Assembly: GCA_945787595.1 (NCBI GenBank)
Contig: CALZJV010000169.1
Location: 1 to 30,416, forward strand
From: an uncultured Desulfobacterales bacterium
GTDB taxonomy: Bacteria; Desulfobacterota; Desulfobacteria; Desulfobacterales; JAFDCJ01
DNA length: 30,416 bases
Direction of reading: 5' to 3'
Made by a program: the position numbers and the translations under genes. Of this stretch, positions 14,470 through 21,257 are shown piece after piece. Within the stretch, counting starts at the first letter, position 1, and every line of letters starts with the position of its first letter. Under the pieces are notes generated by a model. It was not told the origin of the DNA and searched no databases. It was given only the letters and a program-made list of their open reading frames with translations.

Positions 14470-15159
14470 TTACTCCTTGTTCCCGCTGTATTCAGCCAGA
14501 TTTTCCAGTCCGCGGCGATCGAGCAAGGCAATCTTCTTGCCGTCGACGCTGATTAAATTTTGGCCGGAAAGCTTGGCAAACACGCGGGATAAGGTTTCCG
14601 GGATCGTACCCAGTATGCTGGCAAGTTGGCCCTTGGAAATTTTTAAGCTGACAGCGTTGTCATTGTTCTGTTCATCTGCAAGGAATATAAGATAGGATGC
14701 CAGCCTGGCCGGCATTTCTTTAAGAGATAGATTTTCGATTTGAATGGCAAACTGACGAAGTTTTTTAGACATGATTGCCAGCATGTTCAAGGCCAGCGAC
14801 GGGTTTGCCGAGATCAAATCCACAATTGAAGCTCTAGGTAAAAACAACACGCGTGTCTTGTCAATCGCCTGAGCGCTGGCCGGAAATCTCTGGCCGGTAA
14901 AAACCGGCACTTCACCGAACGGCTGGCCGGGTCCAAATATATGTAAAATCTGCTCTTTGCCTTCTGTGGAAACTTTAAAGACCTTTACGCGGCCCTCCGC
15001 AATGACAAAGAAGCCATTGCCTTCATCTCCCTCGGAAAAAATAATTTCACCCTTGTTGAATTGTTTCTCAACAGCGATTTTTTTAATGGCGAAAATTTGA
15101 TCCTCAGGAAGGCCGTTGAAAAGAGGAATGGTAGAAATAATGTTCACTACTTTATCCAT
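14470..15159 (-). CDS. Crp/Fnr-family transcriptional regulator
   Basis: 229 residues with an N-terminal effector-binding beta-roll (EGDEGNGFFVIAEGRVKVFKVS, then FGEVPVFTGQRFPASAQA), the long dimerisation helix, and a C-terminal winged helix whose recognition helix is ISKGQLASILGTIPETLSRVFAKL. It lacks the N-terminal cysteines of oxygen-sensing Fnr, so it is more like the HcpR or general Crp/Fnr groups of sulfate reducers, which respond to nitrosative or redox signals; the effector cannot be read from sequence. A dyad of the Fnr type, TTGATTTAAGTCAA, lies 24 bases upstream of its start, between it and the divergent HD/ferredoxin genes, consistent with autoregulation and control of those genes. 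Confidence 0.9.
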   Translation of the reverse strand: MDKVVNIISTIPLFNGLPEDQIFAIKKIAVEKQFNKGEIIFSEGDEGNGFFVIAEGRVKVFKVSTEGKEQILHIFGPGQPFGEVPVFTGQRFPASAQAIDKTRVLFLPRASIVDLISANPSLALNMLAIMSKKLRQFAIQIENLSLKEMPARLASYLIFLADEQNNDNAVSLKISKGQLASILGTIPETLSRVFAKLSGQNLISVDGKKIALLDRRGLENLAEYSGNKE

Positions 15160-15182
15160 AATGCTTTCTTTTTATTTAATTT

Positions 15183-15196
15183 TTGATTTAAGTCAA
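15183..15196. promoter_or_regulatory. Crp/Fnr-type operator dyad
   Basis: TTGATTTAAGTCAA, two seven-base half sites with one mismatch, matches the TTGAT-N4-ATCAA form bound by Crp/Fnr proteins. It lies in the 133-base gap between the divergent regulator gene and the HD-domain gene. The assignment is by motif and position only. Confidence 0.55.
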
Positions 15197-15292
15197 GGCA
15201 ATAAATGAATTAATCGGATAGACTCGAAGAAAATCAGGAAATTAAACAGCGATGCCATCGGCTTGAAATTTGACAGCGAAAGGATACCACCC

Positions 15293-16021
15293 ATGAAATG
15301 TCCCGGGCAAGACACTCAATACTGGCAGGCCGGCGCTATTTTTGATGCAAAATGTCCGAAATGCAATCATACAGTCGAATTTTTCAAAGACGATACTACC
15401 AGGAAATGCGCTAACTGCGGCCACCGGTTTATCAACCCGAATATGGATTTTGGATGTGCATCGTATTGCCAGTATGCCGAACAGTGCATCGGGGATTTGC
15501 CCCCCGAACTTCTGGCACAGAAGGAGGATCTTTTGAAAGATCGCGTGGCCATCGAAATGAAACGCTATTTCAGGGGCGATTTTAAAAGAATCGGTCACGC
15601 CACCCGGGTGGCACGGTATGCGGAGCGGATCGGAAAAAGTGAGGGCGGCAACCTGGCTGTGATTCTGTCAGCGGCCTACCTGCACGATATCGGAATTGTG
15701 GAAGCTGAAAAAAAATACCAGAGTACGGCAGCAAAATATCAGGAAATGGAGGGTCCCCCCATTGCCGAGTCGATTTTAATCAAGCTGGGGGCGAAAGAAG
15801 CGCTTATTGCAGAAGTTGGTGATATCGTCGGACATCACCATCACCCAAGATCCGATGAAACGATTAATTTTAAATCCGTATACGATGCCGATCTTATAGA
15901 AAACATGGACGAAAAACAGAAAGAATTTCCAGCGGATCCTGCAAAGCTGGCAGAGAAGATTGAAAAAATATTTTTGACACACAGCGGCCGCAAGGTCGCC
16001 AAAGAAGTTCTATTATCATAA
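15293..16021 (+). CDS. Zinc-ribbon plus HD-domain protein
   Basis: A 242-residue protein in two parts. The N-terminus is Cys-rich: C21xxC24 and C39xxC42 make a zinc ribbon, and C55, C59 and C65 follow in FGCASYCQYAEQC. From about residue 95 there is an HD metal-dependent phosphohydrolase fold: RIGHATRVARYAERIG, AAYLHDIGIV (the HD pair), DIVGHHHHP and YDADLIENM with the later conserved Asp. HD proteins hydrolyse phosphate bonds in nucleotides or cyclic dinucleotides; the substrate here is not known. Start ATG 15293 follows AAAGGAT. The polyferredoxin gene is 45 bases downstream, and the Crp/Fnr gene is divergent, which suggests a redox- or stress-controlled operon. Confidence 0.85.
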   Translation: MKCPGQDTQYWQAGAIFDAKCPKCNHTVEFFKDDTTRKCANCGHRFINPNMDFGCASYCQYAEQCIGDLPPELLAQKEDLLKDRVAIEMKRYFRGDFKRIGHATRVARYAERIGKSEGGNLAVILSAAYLHDIGIVEAEKKYQSTAAKYQEMEGPPIAESILIKLGAKEALIAEVGDIVGHHHHPRSDETINFKSVYDADLIENMDEKQKEFPADPAKLAEKIEKIFLTHSGRKVAKEVLLS

Positions 16022-16066
16022 CCTTTTTGGCCTAGTGCCTCAGCTATTACAAAATAAGGAGATATC

Positions 16067-16843
16067 ATGACAGTTCTGCGAAAAATCATAAAAATTGATG
16101 ACGATTTATGCGATGGTTGTGGCAATTGCATTCCGTCCTGCGCCGAAGGGGCATTGGAAATAGTAGATGGCAAAGCCCGAATGATAGCCGATTTTTATTG
16201 TGATGGTCTGGGCGCCTGCCTTGGCGAATGCCCTACCGGCGCTCTGAGTATCGTTGAACGCGAGGCGGCTGAATTCGACGAAAAAGCCGTGGAAGAACAT
16301 CTTGCAAAACATAAAGCTGAGGAGTCCGTGGCGATGCCCATGGTTTCAGGCGGATGTCCGTCTGCAAGACTTCAAACATTCTCTCCCCGGGAAGCGGGAC
16401 CGGCATCAAGCCCTTGCCAGGCGGCCAACCAGCCGGCTGCGTTTGAGCAATCCGAATCAGCTCTCTCCCATTGGCCGGTTCAGATCATGCTGGTACCGCC
16501 GACGGCCCCGTTTCTTAAAAATGCGGATTTACTGGTCGTTGCGGACTGTGTCCCGGTAACTTACCCTGACTTTCACAGAGATTTTCTGCAAGGAAAGGTC
16601 GTCATGATGGGTTGTCCAAAATTTGATGATGCCCAGCATTATATAGAAAAATTTTCACAGATTTGCAAAGTTTCCGGCATTAAAAGCATTACCAATGTGG
16701 TCATGGAAGTTCCATGCTGCTCGGCCCTTCCCATGATTGTCAAAAAGGGCATGGAACTGTCCGGCACCTCGATTCCCATGGAAGAGGTCGTCATCAGCAC
16801 CAGGGGCAAGGTCCTGGAGCGCCGTCAGATTCAGGCGGCATGA
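16067..16843 (+). CDS. 4Fe-4S dicluster ferredoxin-type protein with C-terminal domain of unknown function
   Basis: 258 residues. The first 60 form a bacterial-ferredoxin fold. Motif one is CDGCGNCIPSC (C15, C18, C21, C25). Motif two is CDGLGACLGEC (C45, C51, C55), where the second Cys is replaced by Leu48, so the second cluster has one Cys ligand fewer and may be 3Fe-4S or differently ligated. A linker with further cysteines (GGCPSAR, PCQAAN) follows, then a roughly 120-residue domain with ADCVPV, MGCPKFDD and VPCCSALP. Homologues of this layout are common in anaerobes, but I cannot name a function. AAGGAG precedes ATG 16067. It is probably transcribed with the HD-domain gene. Confidence 0.85.
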   Translation: MTVLRKIIKIDDDLCDGCGNCIPSCAEGALEIVDGKARMIADFYCDGLGACLGECPTGALSIVEREAAEFDEKAVEEHLAKHKAEESVAMPMVSGGCPSARLQTFSPREAGPASSPCQAANQPAAFEQSESALSHWPVQIMLVPPTAPFLKNADLLVVADCVPVTYPDFHRDFLQGKVVMMGCPKFDDAQHYIEKFSQICKVSGIKSITNVVMEVPCCSALPMIVKKGMELSGTSIPMEEVVISTRGKVLERRQIQAA

Positions 16844-17598
16844 TTCTCTTAGATGACAGAAGACAGATGACGGAAGACAGAATACGATGATCTGACGCTT
16901 CGAAGGCCGAGCCTGGGTTGAGCAGCGAACTGCGAAACAGCAAAATATCCTACCGCATCCCGAGACGCGCCCTTCGCTCGTGAGCTCAGGATGGAACGAC
17001 CAAGCCGAGTCGAATATCGAAGACCGGCAATTGCGCCATCTGTCTTTTGAATTCCTTAGTTCGACAATTTATATCCGATATGCATTATTCGATATTCGGC
17101 CGCTCCTGACCAAGATTGGTAATGCTGGTTGAGGATGGCCATCCGTCATCTGACTTCCACATTCCGCCTTCCAAAATCCGTCCTCCGTCATCTGTCTTCC
17201 GTCATCTGTCTTCTGATCTCCGTCCTCCGTCCTCCGCCATCTGCCCTCTGTCATCCGTCCTAAGAGACACATTTGTGCCAAAAAATAATCTGAGACTGTA
17301 TTGCAATGATTTTTTTATTATGATATTCAGCGATTACCTCTCAGTGAGTTGAATTTTCTTTTAATTCGTAATATTTTCATGTATCGCATATTTAATAGGT
17401 AATATCCTTTTCGCTGTTTTTTAAACATAGAGACCGGCCTGTAACAATCCGAAATTAGCTAACTACAAGTCTACGGCTATCACGCAGTCACATCTGGCAC
17501 AAATTTTGTATCTGAGGTGGAATAAATCAGATTCAATCCGGCTAACATGGCCCTGCCATCGTGCCCCGGACTTCAACCCAACCGGAGAGTGGAAGAGC
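16844..17598. other. Long intergenic region with phrase-like inverted repeats
   Basis: 755 bases without a convincing gene. GACAGAAGACAGATGACGG (about 16858-16876) faces an extended pyrimidine-rich array at 17146-17265 built from CCGTCATCTGTCTTCCGTCC-like units. Between them, TCGAATATCGAA (near 17009) faces TTCGATATTCGG (near 17088). After 17280 the sequence becomes A+T-rich up to the small gene at 17599. Short frames within the array are products of the repeat. Confidence 0.65.
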
Positions 17599-17805
17599 GT
17601 GAAACCTTGTAACTTGCACATTGCGAAAACGTTAGAACTCGTTCAAGATATGATCTGCTTGGCAGACCAGGGGGACACCGATCGGGAAGACAACGGATGC
17701 GGCATCCTTTACGGCATTTTACGGGATTCTGCTTACAAGCTGAAAAAATTGGCTGAAGAAGAAAAACAAAACATCAGAAAGGGCTGGTGGCCTGAAGTGG
17801 AATGA
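17599..17805 (+). CDS. Small conserved-looking protein of unknown function
   Basis: A 68-residue frame from GTG 17599 (after a GGAAG-type site); the frame is open further up to TTG 17506, but the upstream residues look random. I do not recognise a named family. The protein is largely alpha-helical: IAKTLELVQDMICLADQGDTDREDNGCGILYGILRDSAYKLKKLAEEE, ending in KGWW. The acidic loop and central NGCG suggest a folded domain. It lies about 190 bases upstream of the rubrerythrin gene on the same strand and may be part of the same oxygen-defence group. It could also be unrelated. Confidence 0.55.
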   Translation: MKPCNLHIAKTLELVQDMICLADQGDTDREDNGCGILYGILRDSAYKLKKLAEEEKQNIRKGWWPEVE

Positions 17806-17935
17806 ATATTGAAAAATGACGAATGAAGAATTATGGTATCGCTTCGCTCTCTCTTTTTTACTGAATAAAATGATCCGGACTTTGTAGCCGATATTTATCA
17901 TTTCATAATCGCTATTCATTTTCGGATTACCGCAA
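17806..17935. repeat. Inverted phrase repeat upstream of rubrerythrin
   Basis: GAATATTGAAAAATGACGAA (17812-17831) faces ATTTCATAATCGCTATTCAT (17901-17920). The module TATCGCTTCGCTCT-CTTTTTT (17836-17860) followed by AAATGATCCG matches the loops of the repeats at 8496-8705 and 24655-24822. It sits in the presumed rubrerythrin promoter region. Confidence 0.55.
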
Positions 17936-17995
17936 TACACAAAATAATTACATTTAACGAACTAATCAAATCAAACAAAGTTGGAGGGTAAACAG

Positions 17996-18511
17996 ATGCC
18001 AGATTTGAAAGGAACCCAAACCGAAAAGAATTTATTAACAGCATTTTCCGGCGAGTCTCAAGCGCGCAATCGTTACACCTATTTTGCCAGTCAGGCCAAA
18101 AAGGAGGGCTATGTCCAAATATCCGACATTTTCAGCGAAACTGCGAACCAGGAAAAAGAACACGCCAAAAGATTATTTAAGCTCCTTCAGGGCGGAGAGC
18201 TTGAGATAACCGGAGCATTCCCGGCCGGGACCATCGCGACGACCATGGAAAATTTGAAAGAAGCGGCTGCCGGAGAAAACTATGAGCACACTGAAATGTA
18301 TCCCGGTTTTGCCAAAATCGCAAAAGAAGAGGGATTTGGCAATATCGCAGACATCTTCTCCGCCATTGCGGTTGCTGAGAAGCAGCATGAAAAACGGTAT
18401 CTGGACTTGGCAGCCAATATCGATGCCGGCCGGGTATTCAAAAGAGAGGCGCCGGAGGTCATTTTGAGCTACTGGGTGAAAACTGGTAAATCGAGAGACA
18501 AACCGCATTGA
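17996..18511 (+). CDS. Rubrerythrin diiron domain; C-terminal rubredoxin domain deleted
   Basis: Rubrerythrin reduces hydrogen peroxide to water in the cytoplasm of anaerobes, using electrons from rubredoxin. The diiron four-helix domain is intact: [52 protein letters not shown] and [15 protein letters not shown] give the Glu and His ligands. After GRVFKREAP the normal protein continues with a Cys4 rubredoxin domain of about 35 residues; here it is replaced by 18 unrelated residues ending SRDKPH. A remnant of the true C-terminus, [13 protein letters not shown], is present in another frame at 18460-18489, so the domain was lost by an internal deletion. The product could still bind iron and might take electrons from the separate rubredoxins nearby. 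TGGAGGG precedes ATG 17996. Desulfoferrodoxin follows 31 bases later. Confidence 0.92.
   Translation: MPDLKGTQTEKNLLTAFSGESQARNRYTYFASQAKKEGYVQISDIFSETANQEKEHAKRLFKLLQGGELEITGAFPAGTIATTMENLKEAAAGENYEHTEMYPGFAKIAKEEGFGNIADIFSAIAVAEKQHEKRYLDLAANIDAGRVFKREAPEVILSYWVKTGKSRDKPH
18460..18489 (+). other. Frameshifted remnant of the rubrerythrin C-terminus
   Basis: Read from 18460, the codons give HFELLGENW and a TAA stop, which is the usual end of full-length rubrerythrin. It is out of frame with the gene above, and the rubredoxin domain that should precede it is missing. Confidence 0.75.
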
Positions 18512-18542
18512 ACGACTCAACTAAAATGAAAGGAGAATAAAA

Positions 18543-18917
18543 ATGGCGGAAAATTTGGAAATCTACAAATGTGAGGCCTGTGGCAACATCGTTGAGGTTA
18601 TCCATGGCGGCGGAGGCGAGCTCGTCTGCTGCGGAGAAGCCATGAAGAAAATGGTTGAAAATACCGTGGATGCTGCCAAAGAAAAACACGTTCCCGTGAT
18701 CGAAACAGTTGAAGGTGGTGTTAAGGTAAAAGTCGGTGATGTCGCCCATCCCATGGAGGAGAAACACTACATAGAATGGATCGAAATTATTGCAGAAGGC
18801 AAAGCCGACCGACAATTTTTATGCATCGGGGAAGCACCCGAAGCCGTTTTCAAGACCGATGCGCAAAATGTAACGGCCCGTGAATATTGCAATCTCCACG
18901 GACTATGGAAAGGATAA
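18543..18917 (+). CDS. dfx: Desulfoferrodoxin (superoxide reductase, 2Fe type)
   Basis: A 124-residue protein that reduces superoxide to hydrogen peroxide without making oxygen. The N-terminal desulforedoxin domain has YKCEACG and LVCCGEAM, the CxxC...CC pattern binding Fe(Cys)4 (center I). The second domain carries the square-pyramidal Fe(His)4Cys site: [22 protein letters not shown] and the terminal EYCNLHGLW with its Cys and His. The Glu and Lys of EKHVP, important for catalysis in the family, are present. AAAGGAG precedes ATG 18543. It lies between rubrerythrin and ferritin in what appears to be one transcript; peroxide made here would be removed by rubrerythrin and the iron kept safe by ferritin. 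Confidence 0.96.
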   Translation: MAENLEIYKCEACGNIVEVIHGGGGELVCCGEAMKKMVENTVDAAKEKHVPVIETVEGGVKVKVGDVAHPMEEKHYIEWIEIIAEGKADRQFLCIGEAPEAVFKTDAQNVTAREYCNLHGLWKG

Positions 18918-18922
18918 GCACC

Positions 18923-19438
18923 ATGATATCAGAAAAAATGCAGGAAGCAATCAATGGCCAGTTAAATGCGGAACTTTATTCTTCCTACCTGTACCTGTCG
19001 ATGAATGCCTATTTTAAATCCATCAATCTTGATGGTTTCGCCAATTGGATGCATTACCAGGCTCAGGAAGAATTAGCCCATGCTATGAAGTTATATGACT
19101 TCATCAACCAGCGGGGTGGCCGGGTCAACCTGTTGCAAATCGAAGCCCCTCCGTCCCAGTGGAATTCACCTCAGGCAGTATTTGAAGCTACCCTCGAACA
19201 CGAGCAGAAGGTAACCGGCCTGATCAATGATTTGGTGGAACTGGCTCTAACAGAGCATGATCATGCCTCCAATATCTTTCTTCAGTGGTTTGTATCGGAG
19301 CAGGTAGAGGAAGAAGAGAGTGTCACCGGTGTTTTGGAGCAGCTAAAACTTATGGGTGAGGCCAAGGGCGGTCTTTTCATGATCGACCGGGAGCTTGCCA
19401 AACGAAGCCCGGGTGGAGAATCTGTAGCAGCAGAATAA
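18923..19438 (+). CDS. ftn: Non-haem ferritin
   Basis: A 171-residue four-helix-bundle ferritin of the bacterial FtnA group, which oxidises Fe(2+) at a diiron ferroxidase site and stores it as ferric mineral in a 24-mer. Ligand motifs are visible in order: [30 protein letters not shown] (ExxH), [15 protein letters not shown] and [12 protein letters not shown]. There is no haem-binding Met as in bacterioferritin. ATG 18923 lies five bases after the desulfoferrodoxin stop, with AAAGGAT inside the end of that gene, indicating coupled expression. A strong hairpin at 19542-19579 probably ends the transcript. Confidence 0.95.
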   Translation: MISEKMQEAINGQLNAELYSSYLYLSMNAYFKSINLDGFANWMHYQAQEELAHAMKLYDFINQRGGRVNLLQIEAPPSQWNSPQAVFEATLEHEQKVTGLINDLVELALTEHDHASNIFLQWFVSEQVEEEESVTGVLEQLKLMGEAKGGLFMIDRELAKRSPGGESVAAE

Positions 19439-19541
19439 AATGGTCCGTTGTCGGTTACAGCATTCATAATCATAGCCAAATACGGATTCAATGATTGCTT
19501 AAATAAAATCGGAATTATAACCCCAAAAAGGTAGAATCGAC

Positions 19542-19579
19542 GCCGGTGGATATTTGCAACGAAACATCCACCGGCTTTT
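19542..19579 (+). terminator. Probable terminator after ferritin
   Basis: GCCGGTGGAT (19542-19551) pairs perfectly with ATCCACCGGC (19566-19575), with further ATTT/AAA pairing inside, and is followed by TTTT. The T run is short, so it may be a partial terminator allowing read-through into the rubredoxin-like gene. Confidence 0.65.
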
Positions 19580-19651
19580 AGCGAGAGCCTTTGCTGTGGT
19601 TATAGAACCGAAAAATATCGGACAACTGACATTCTTTAAGGAGGTGATGTT

Positions 19652-19819
19652 ATGCCAAGCTGGAAATGTTCAAATTGCGGGTACACCTTTGAAGACGATG
19701 CCCACCCCAACGAGTGTCCATCATGCAAAGAAAAATGTGAATTTCTCGATAATACCTGCTATACGCCAGATTGTGCTTACGAAGGTACGGATAACAGAAT
19801 CGGTAAACCGAAAGCCTGA
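19652..19819 (+). CDS. Rubredoxin-like mini-protein with extra cysteines
   Basis: 55 residues. C6xxC9 and C22xxC25, in WKCSNCGYTFEDD and ECPSCKEKC, form a rubredoxin or zinc-ribbon knuckle similar to the C-terminal domain of rubrerythrins. Three more cysteines follow (C29, C36, C41) in CEFLDNTCYTPDC, which ordinary rubredoxins lack. It therefore binds at least one Fe or Zn, and perhaps a second metal. AAGGAGG lies about eight bases before ATG 19652. It sits between ferritin and flavodoxin, and electron transfer to the diiron proteins is the natural guess. Whether the metal is iron or zinc is not decidable from sequence. Confidence 0.8.
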   Translation: MPSWKCSNCGYTFEDDAHPNECPSCKEKCEFLDNTCYTPDCAYEGTDNRIGKPKA

Positions 19820-19838
19820 TATTGGCGTCGAACCTAAA

Positions 19839-19866
19839 TTGATTGACACCTTTAATTTTGTATAAT
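19839..19866 (+). promoter_or_regulatory. Putative sigma-70 promoter of flavodoxin
   Basis: TTGATT (19839-19844) and a perfect TATAAT (19861-19866) are separated by 16 bases; the flavodoxin start codon follows 29 bases after the -10. Confidence 0.55.
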
Positions 19867-19895
19867 GGCTTGACAACCATGTGGGAGAAAAATAT

Positions 19896-20333
19896 ATGGC
19901 CAAAGCGCTGATTGTATATGCTACCAGAACCGGTGAGACCCAGAATATCGCAGATCTCATTGCTGAAGGAGTTCGCTTTAGCGGTCATGCAGCAGATGTC
20001 GTCGGTGTTAAAGAAATTAAAAACGAAGCCGACCTTGACGGCTATGACGGGTACGTTTTTGGATCGTCCACCTATCATGGAGAAATGCTGCAGGGCATGA
20101 AAACCTTTCTGTTTCTGGCTGAAAAGGCAAATCTCGAAGGAAAGGTCGGGGGGGCATTCGGATCCTTTGGTTGGAGCGGCGAAGCCAACGATCGCATATT
20201 CGATACCATGAAGCATATTTTAAAAATGAACATGGTGGGCGATACACTGCGATTAAAGTCAAGTTCACTTGGTGGCGGACTTCAGATGGCCCAGGATTAC
20301 GGACGGGAAATCGCAAAAAAATTTGACGGATAG
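19896..20333 (+). CDS. Flavodoxin
   Basis: A 145-residue single-domain FMN protein that carries one or two electrons between redox enzymes in the cytoplasm. The phosphate-binding loop is YATRTGETQNIADLI; the two isoalloxazine loops are seen as GSSTYHGEML and GSFGWSGEANDRI. Length and motif spacing match the short-chain flavodoxins of Desulfovibrio and relatives. ATG 19896 gives the standard MAKALIVYATRTG beginning; the frame is open to 19881 but without need. It has its own likely promoter and sits among rubredoxin, cytochrome and oxygen-reductase genes, so it probably donates electrons in the same network. It also resembles the flavodoxin half of the oxygen reductase at 23165. Confidence 0.95.
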   Translation: MAKALIVYATRTGETQNIADLIAEGVRFSGHAADVVGVKEIKNEADLDGYDGYVFGSSTYHGEMLQGMKTFLFLAEKANLEGKVGGAFGSFGWSGEANDRIFDTMKHILKMNMVGDTLRLKSSSLGGGLQMAQDYGREIAKKFDG

Positions 20334-20407
20334 AAAGATGTCAAGGCACACAGCGTAACCCTTAAAGCCAATTTAATTTTAAGATTCTTAAAAATAAGGA
20401 GAATATT

Positions 20408-20623
20408 ATGGCTGTTAATGTTTCAACGCCCCAGCATTGTCCGGGGTATGCAGATTTTAAAAATCTTAAGGTAGTCACTTGCAAATGTACCAAGTGCGGT
20501 ATAGAAAAGGAGATATTTTCAGATGAATTTGATCGGGCTCACGCCTGCAGCGGATGCGGTGAACCGATTGACTTTGCCGAATGCACGGTTGAAGGTGAAG
20601 GCAAAAGTATATCGCCGCGCTAG
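20408..20623 (+). CDS. Small Cys4 (zinc-ribbon-like) protein of unknown function
   Basis: 71 residues. CKCTKCGIEKEIFSDEFDRAH followed by CSGCGEPIDF places CxxC and CxxC knuckles 19-20 residues apart, as in a zinc ribbon or a rubredoxin-like iron site; there is another Cys near each end (HCPGY and AECTV). I do not recognise a named family. AAGGAG lies eight bases before ATG 20408. It follows flavodoxin by 74 bases on the same strand and is probably co-transcribed. A metal-binding or redox role is inferred only from the cysteines and the location. Confidence 0.7.
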   Translation: MAVNVSTPQHCPGYADFKNLKVVTCKCTKCGIEKEIFSDEFDRAHACSGCGEPIDFAECTVEGEGKSISPR

Positions 20624-20847
20624 TGTTCCGGCATATATGCTTTGCAGCCCAAAATGAAGCTGCGGTTACTTCTCTGCGGGTAGAAATAACTATCCAGATA
20701 ACGGCGACCCAGTGCGGCAAAGTCTTTCGGTGGTTTACTCTCGCCTTCACCGAGCGTGCTGCTGTTTGGTGCGACTGCAATTTAAATCAAACAATACGTA
20801 CTTTAAGAATTGACGGTTAAATACGAAGGCCAAAGGGACAGGAATTT

Positions 20848-21210
20848 ATGAAGGCCAAACTTAGCGTGGTGTTGATATCAATGGCGGCCATCATCATCGC
20901 TTCACCGATCGCTTTTTCTGATAACGAGCAAAATAAAGGCGCTGAGAGCATTGAGATTGACGGTGGCATAAAAGGTAAAGTTCCGTTTCCCCATCGCCAG
21001 CACCAGGACAGACTCGTTGACTGCAAGATATGTCATTCCGTATTCCCGCAAAAACCAGGCAGCATCAAAGAACTTAAGGCACAGGGCAAGTTAAAAAAGA
21101 AATATGTTATGAACAAGCTGTGCACCAAGTGCCATAGGGAAAAGAAAAAGGCCGGCCGGAAGTCCGGCCCCACGAAGTGCTCGAAGTGCCACATCAAGGC
21201 AAAATCTTAA
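20848..21210 (+). CDS. Periplasmic triheme cytochrome c, class III (c3/c7-like)
   Basis: 120 residues with an N-terminal signal peptide (residues about 1-25, VVLISMAAIIIASPIAFS). The mature part has three haem-binding CxxCH motifs, CKICH, CTKCH and CSKCH, and the FPHRQHQ segment that supplies distal His ligands in this class. It is very Lys-rich, as are the electron-shuttle cytochromes of sulfate and metal reducers. Three haems rather than four make it more like cytochrome c7 than classical c3. It would shuttle electrons in the periplasm, for example from hydrogenase to a membrane complex. It is set among cytoplasmic redox genes, so a shared response rather than direct partnership is likely. 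Confidence 0.85.
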   Translation: MKAKLSVVLISMAAIIIASPIAFSDNEQNKGAESIEIDGGIKGKVPFPHRQHQDRLVDCKICHSVFPQKPGSIKELKAQGKLKKKYVMNKLCTKCHREKKKAGRKSGPTKCSKCHIKAKS

Positions 21211-21257
21211 TCGTTATTTACTTTTAATCTAATCTATATGACCGGAAAAAGATAACC

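Noticed and set aside
17146..17265. Possible CRISPR array in the CCGTCCTCCGTCATCTG region
   Set aside because: Units are irregular in length, degenerate, and have no unique spacers between constant repeats; there are no cas genes.
17116..17352. Open frames on both strands across 17069-17352
   Set aside because: The predicted proteins are Pro/Ser-rich or Asp/Gly-rich repeats that simply translate the CCGTCATCTGTCTTC phrase array; there is no ribosome binding site or domain.
20623..20820. 65-codon frame between the Cys4 mini-protein and the cytochrome
   Set aside because: It starts at the stop of the previous gene without a binding site, and no domain is recognised.
20848..21210. Tetraheme cytochrome c3
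   Set aside because: Only three CxxCH motifs can be found in the mature sequence.
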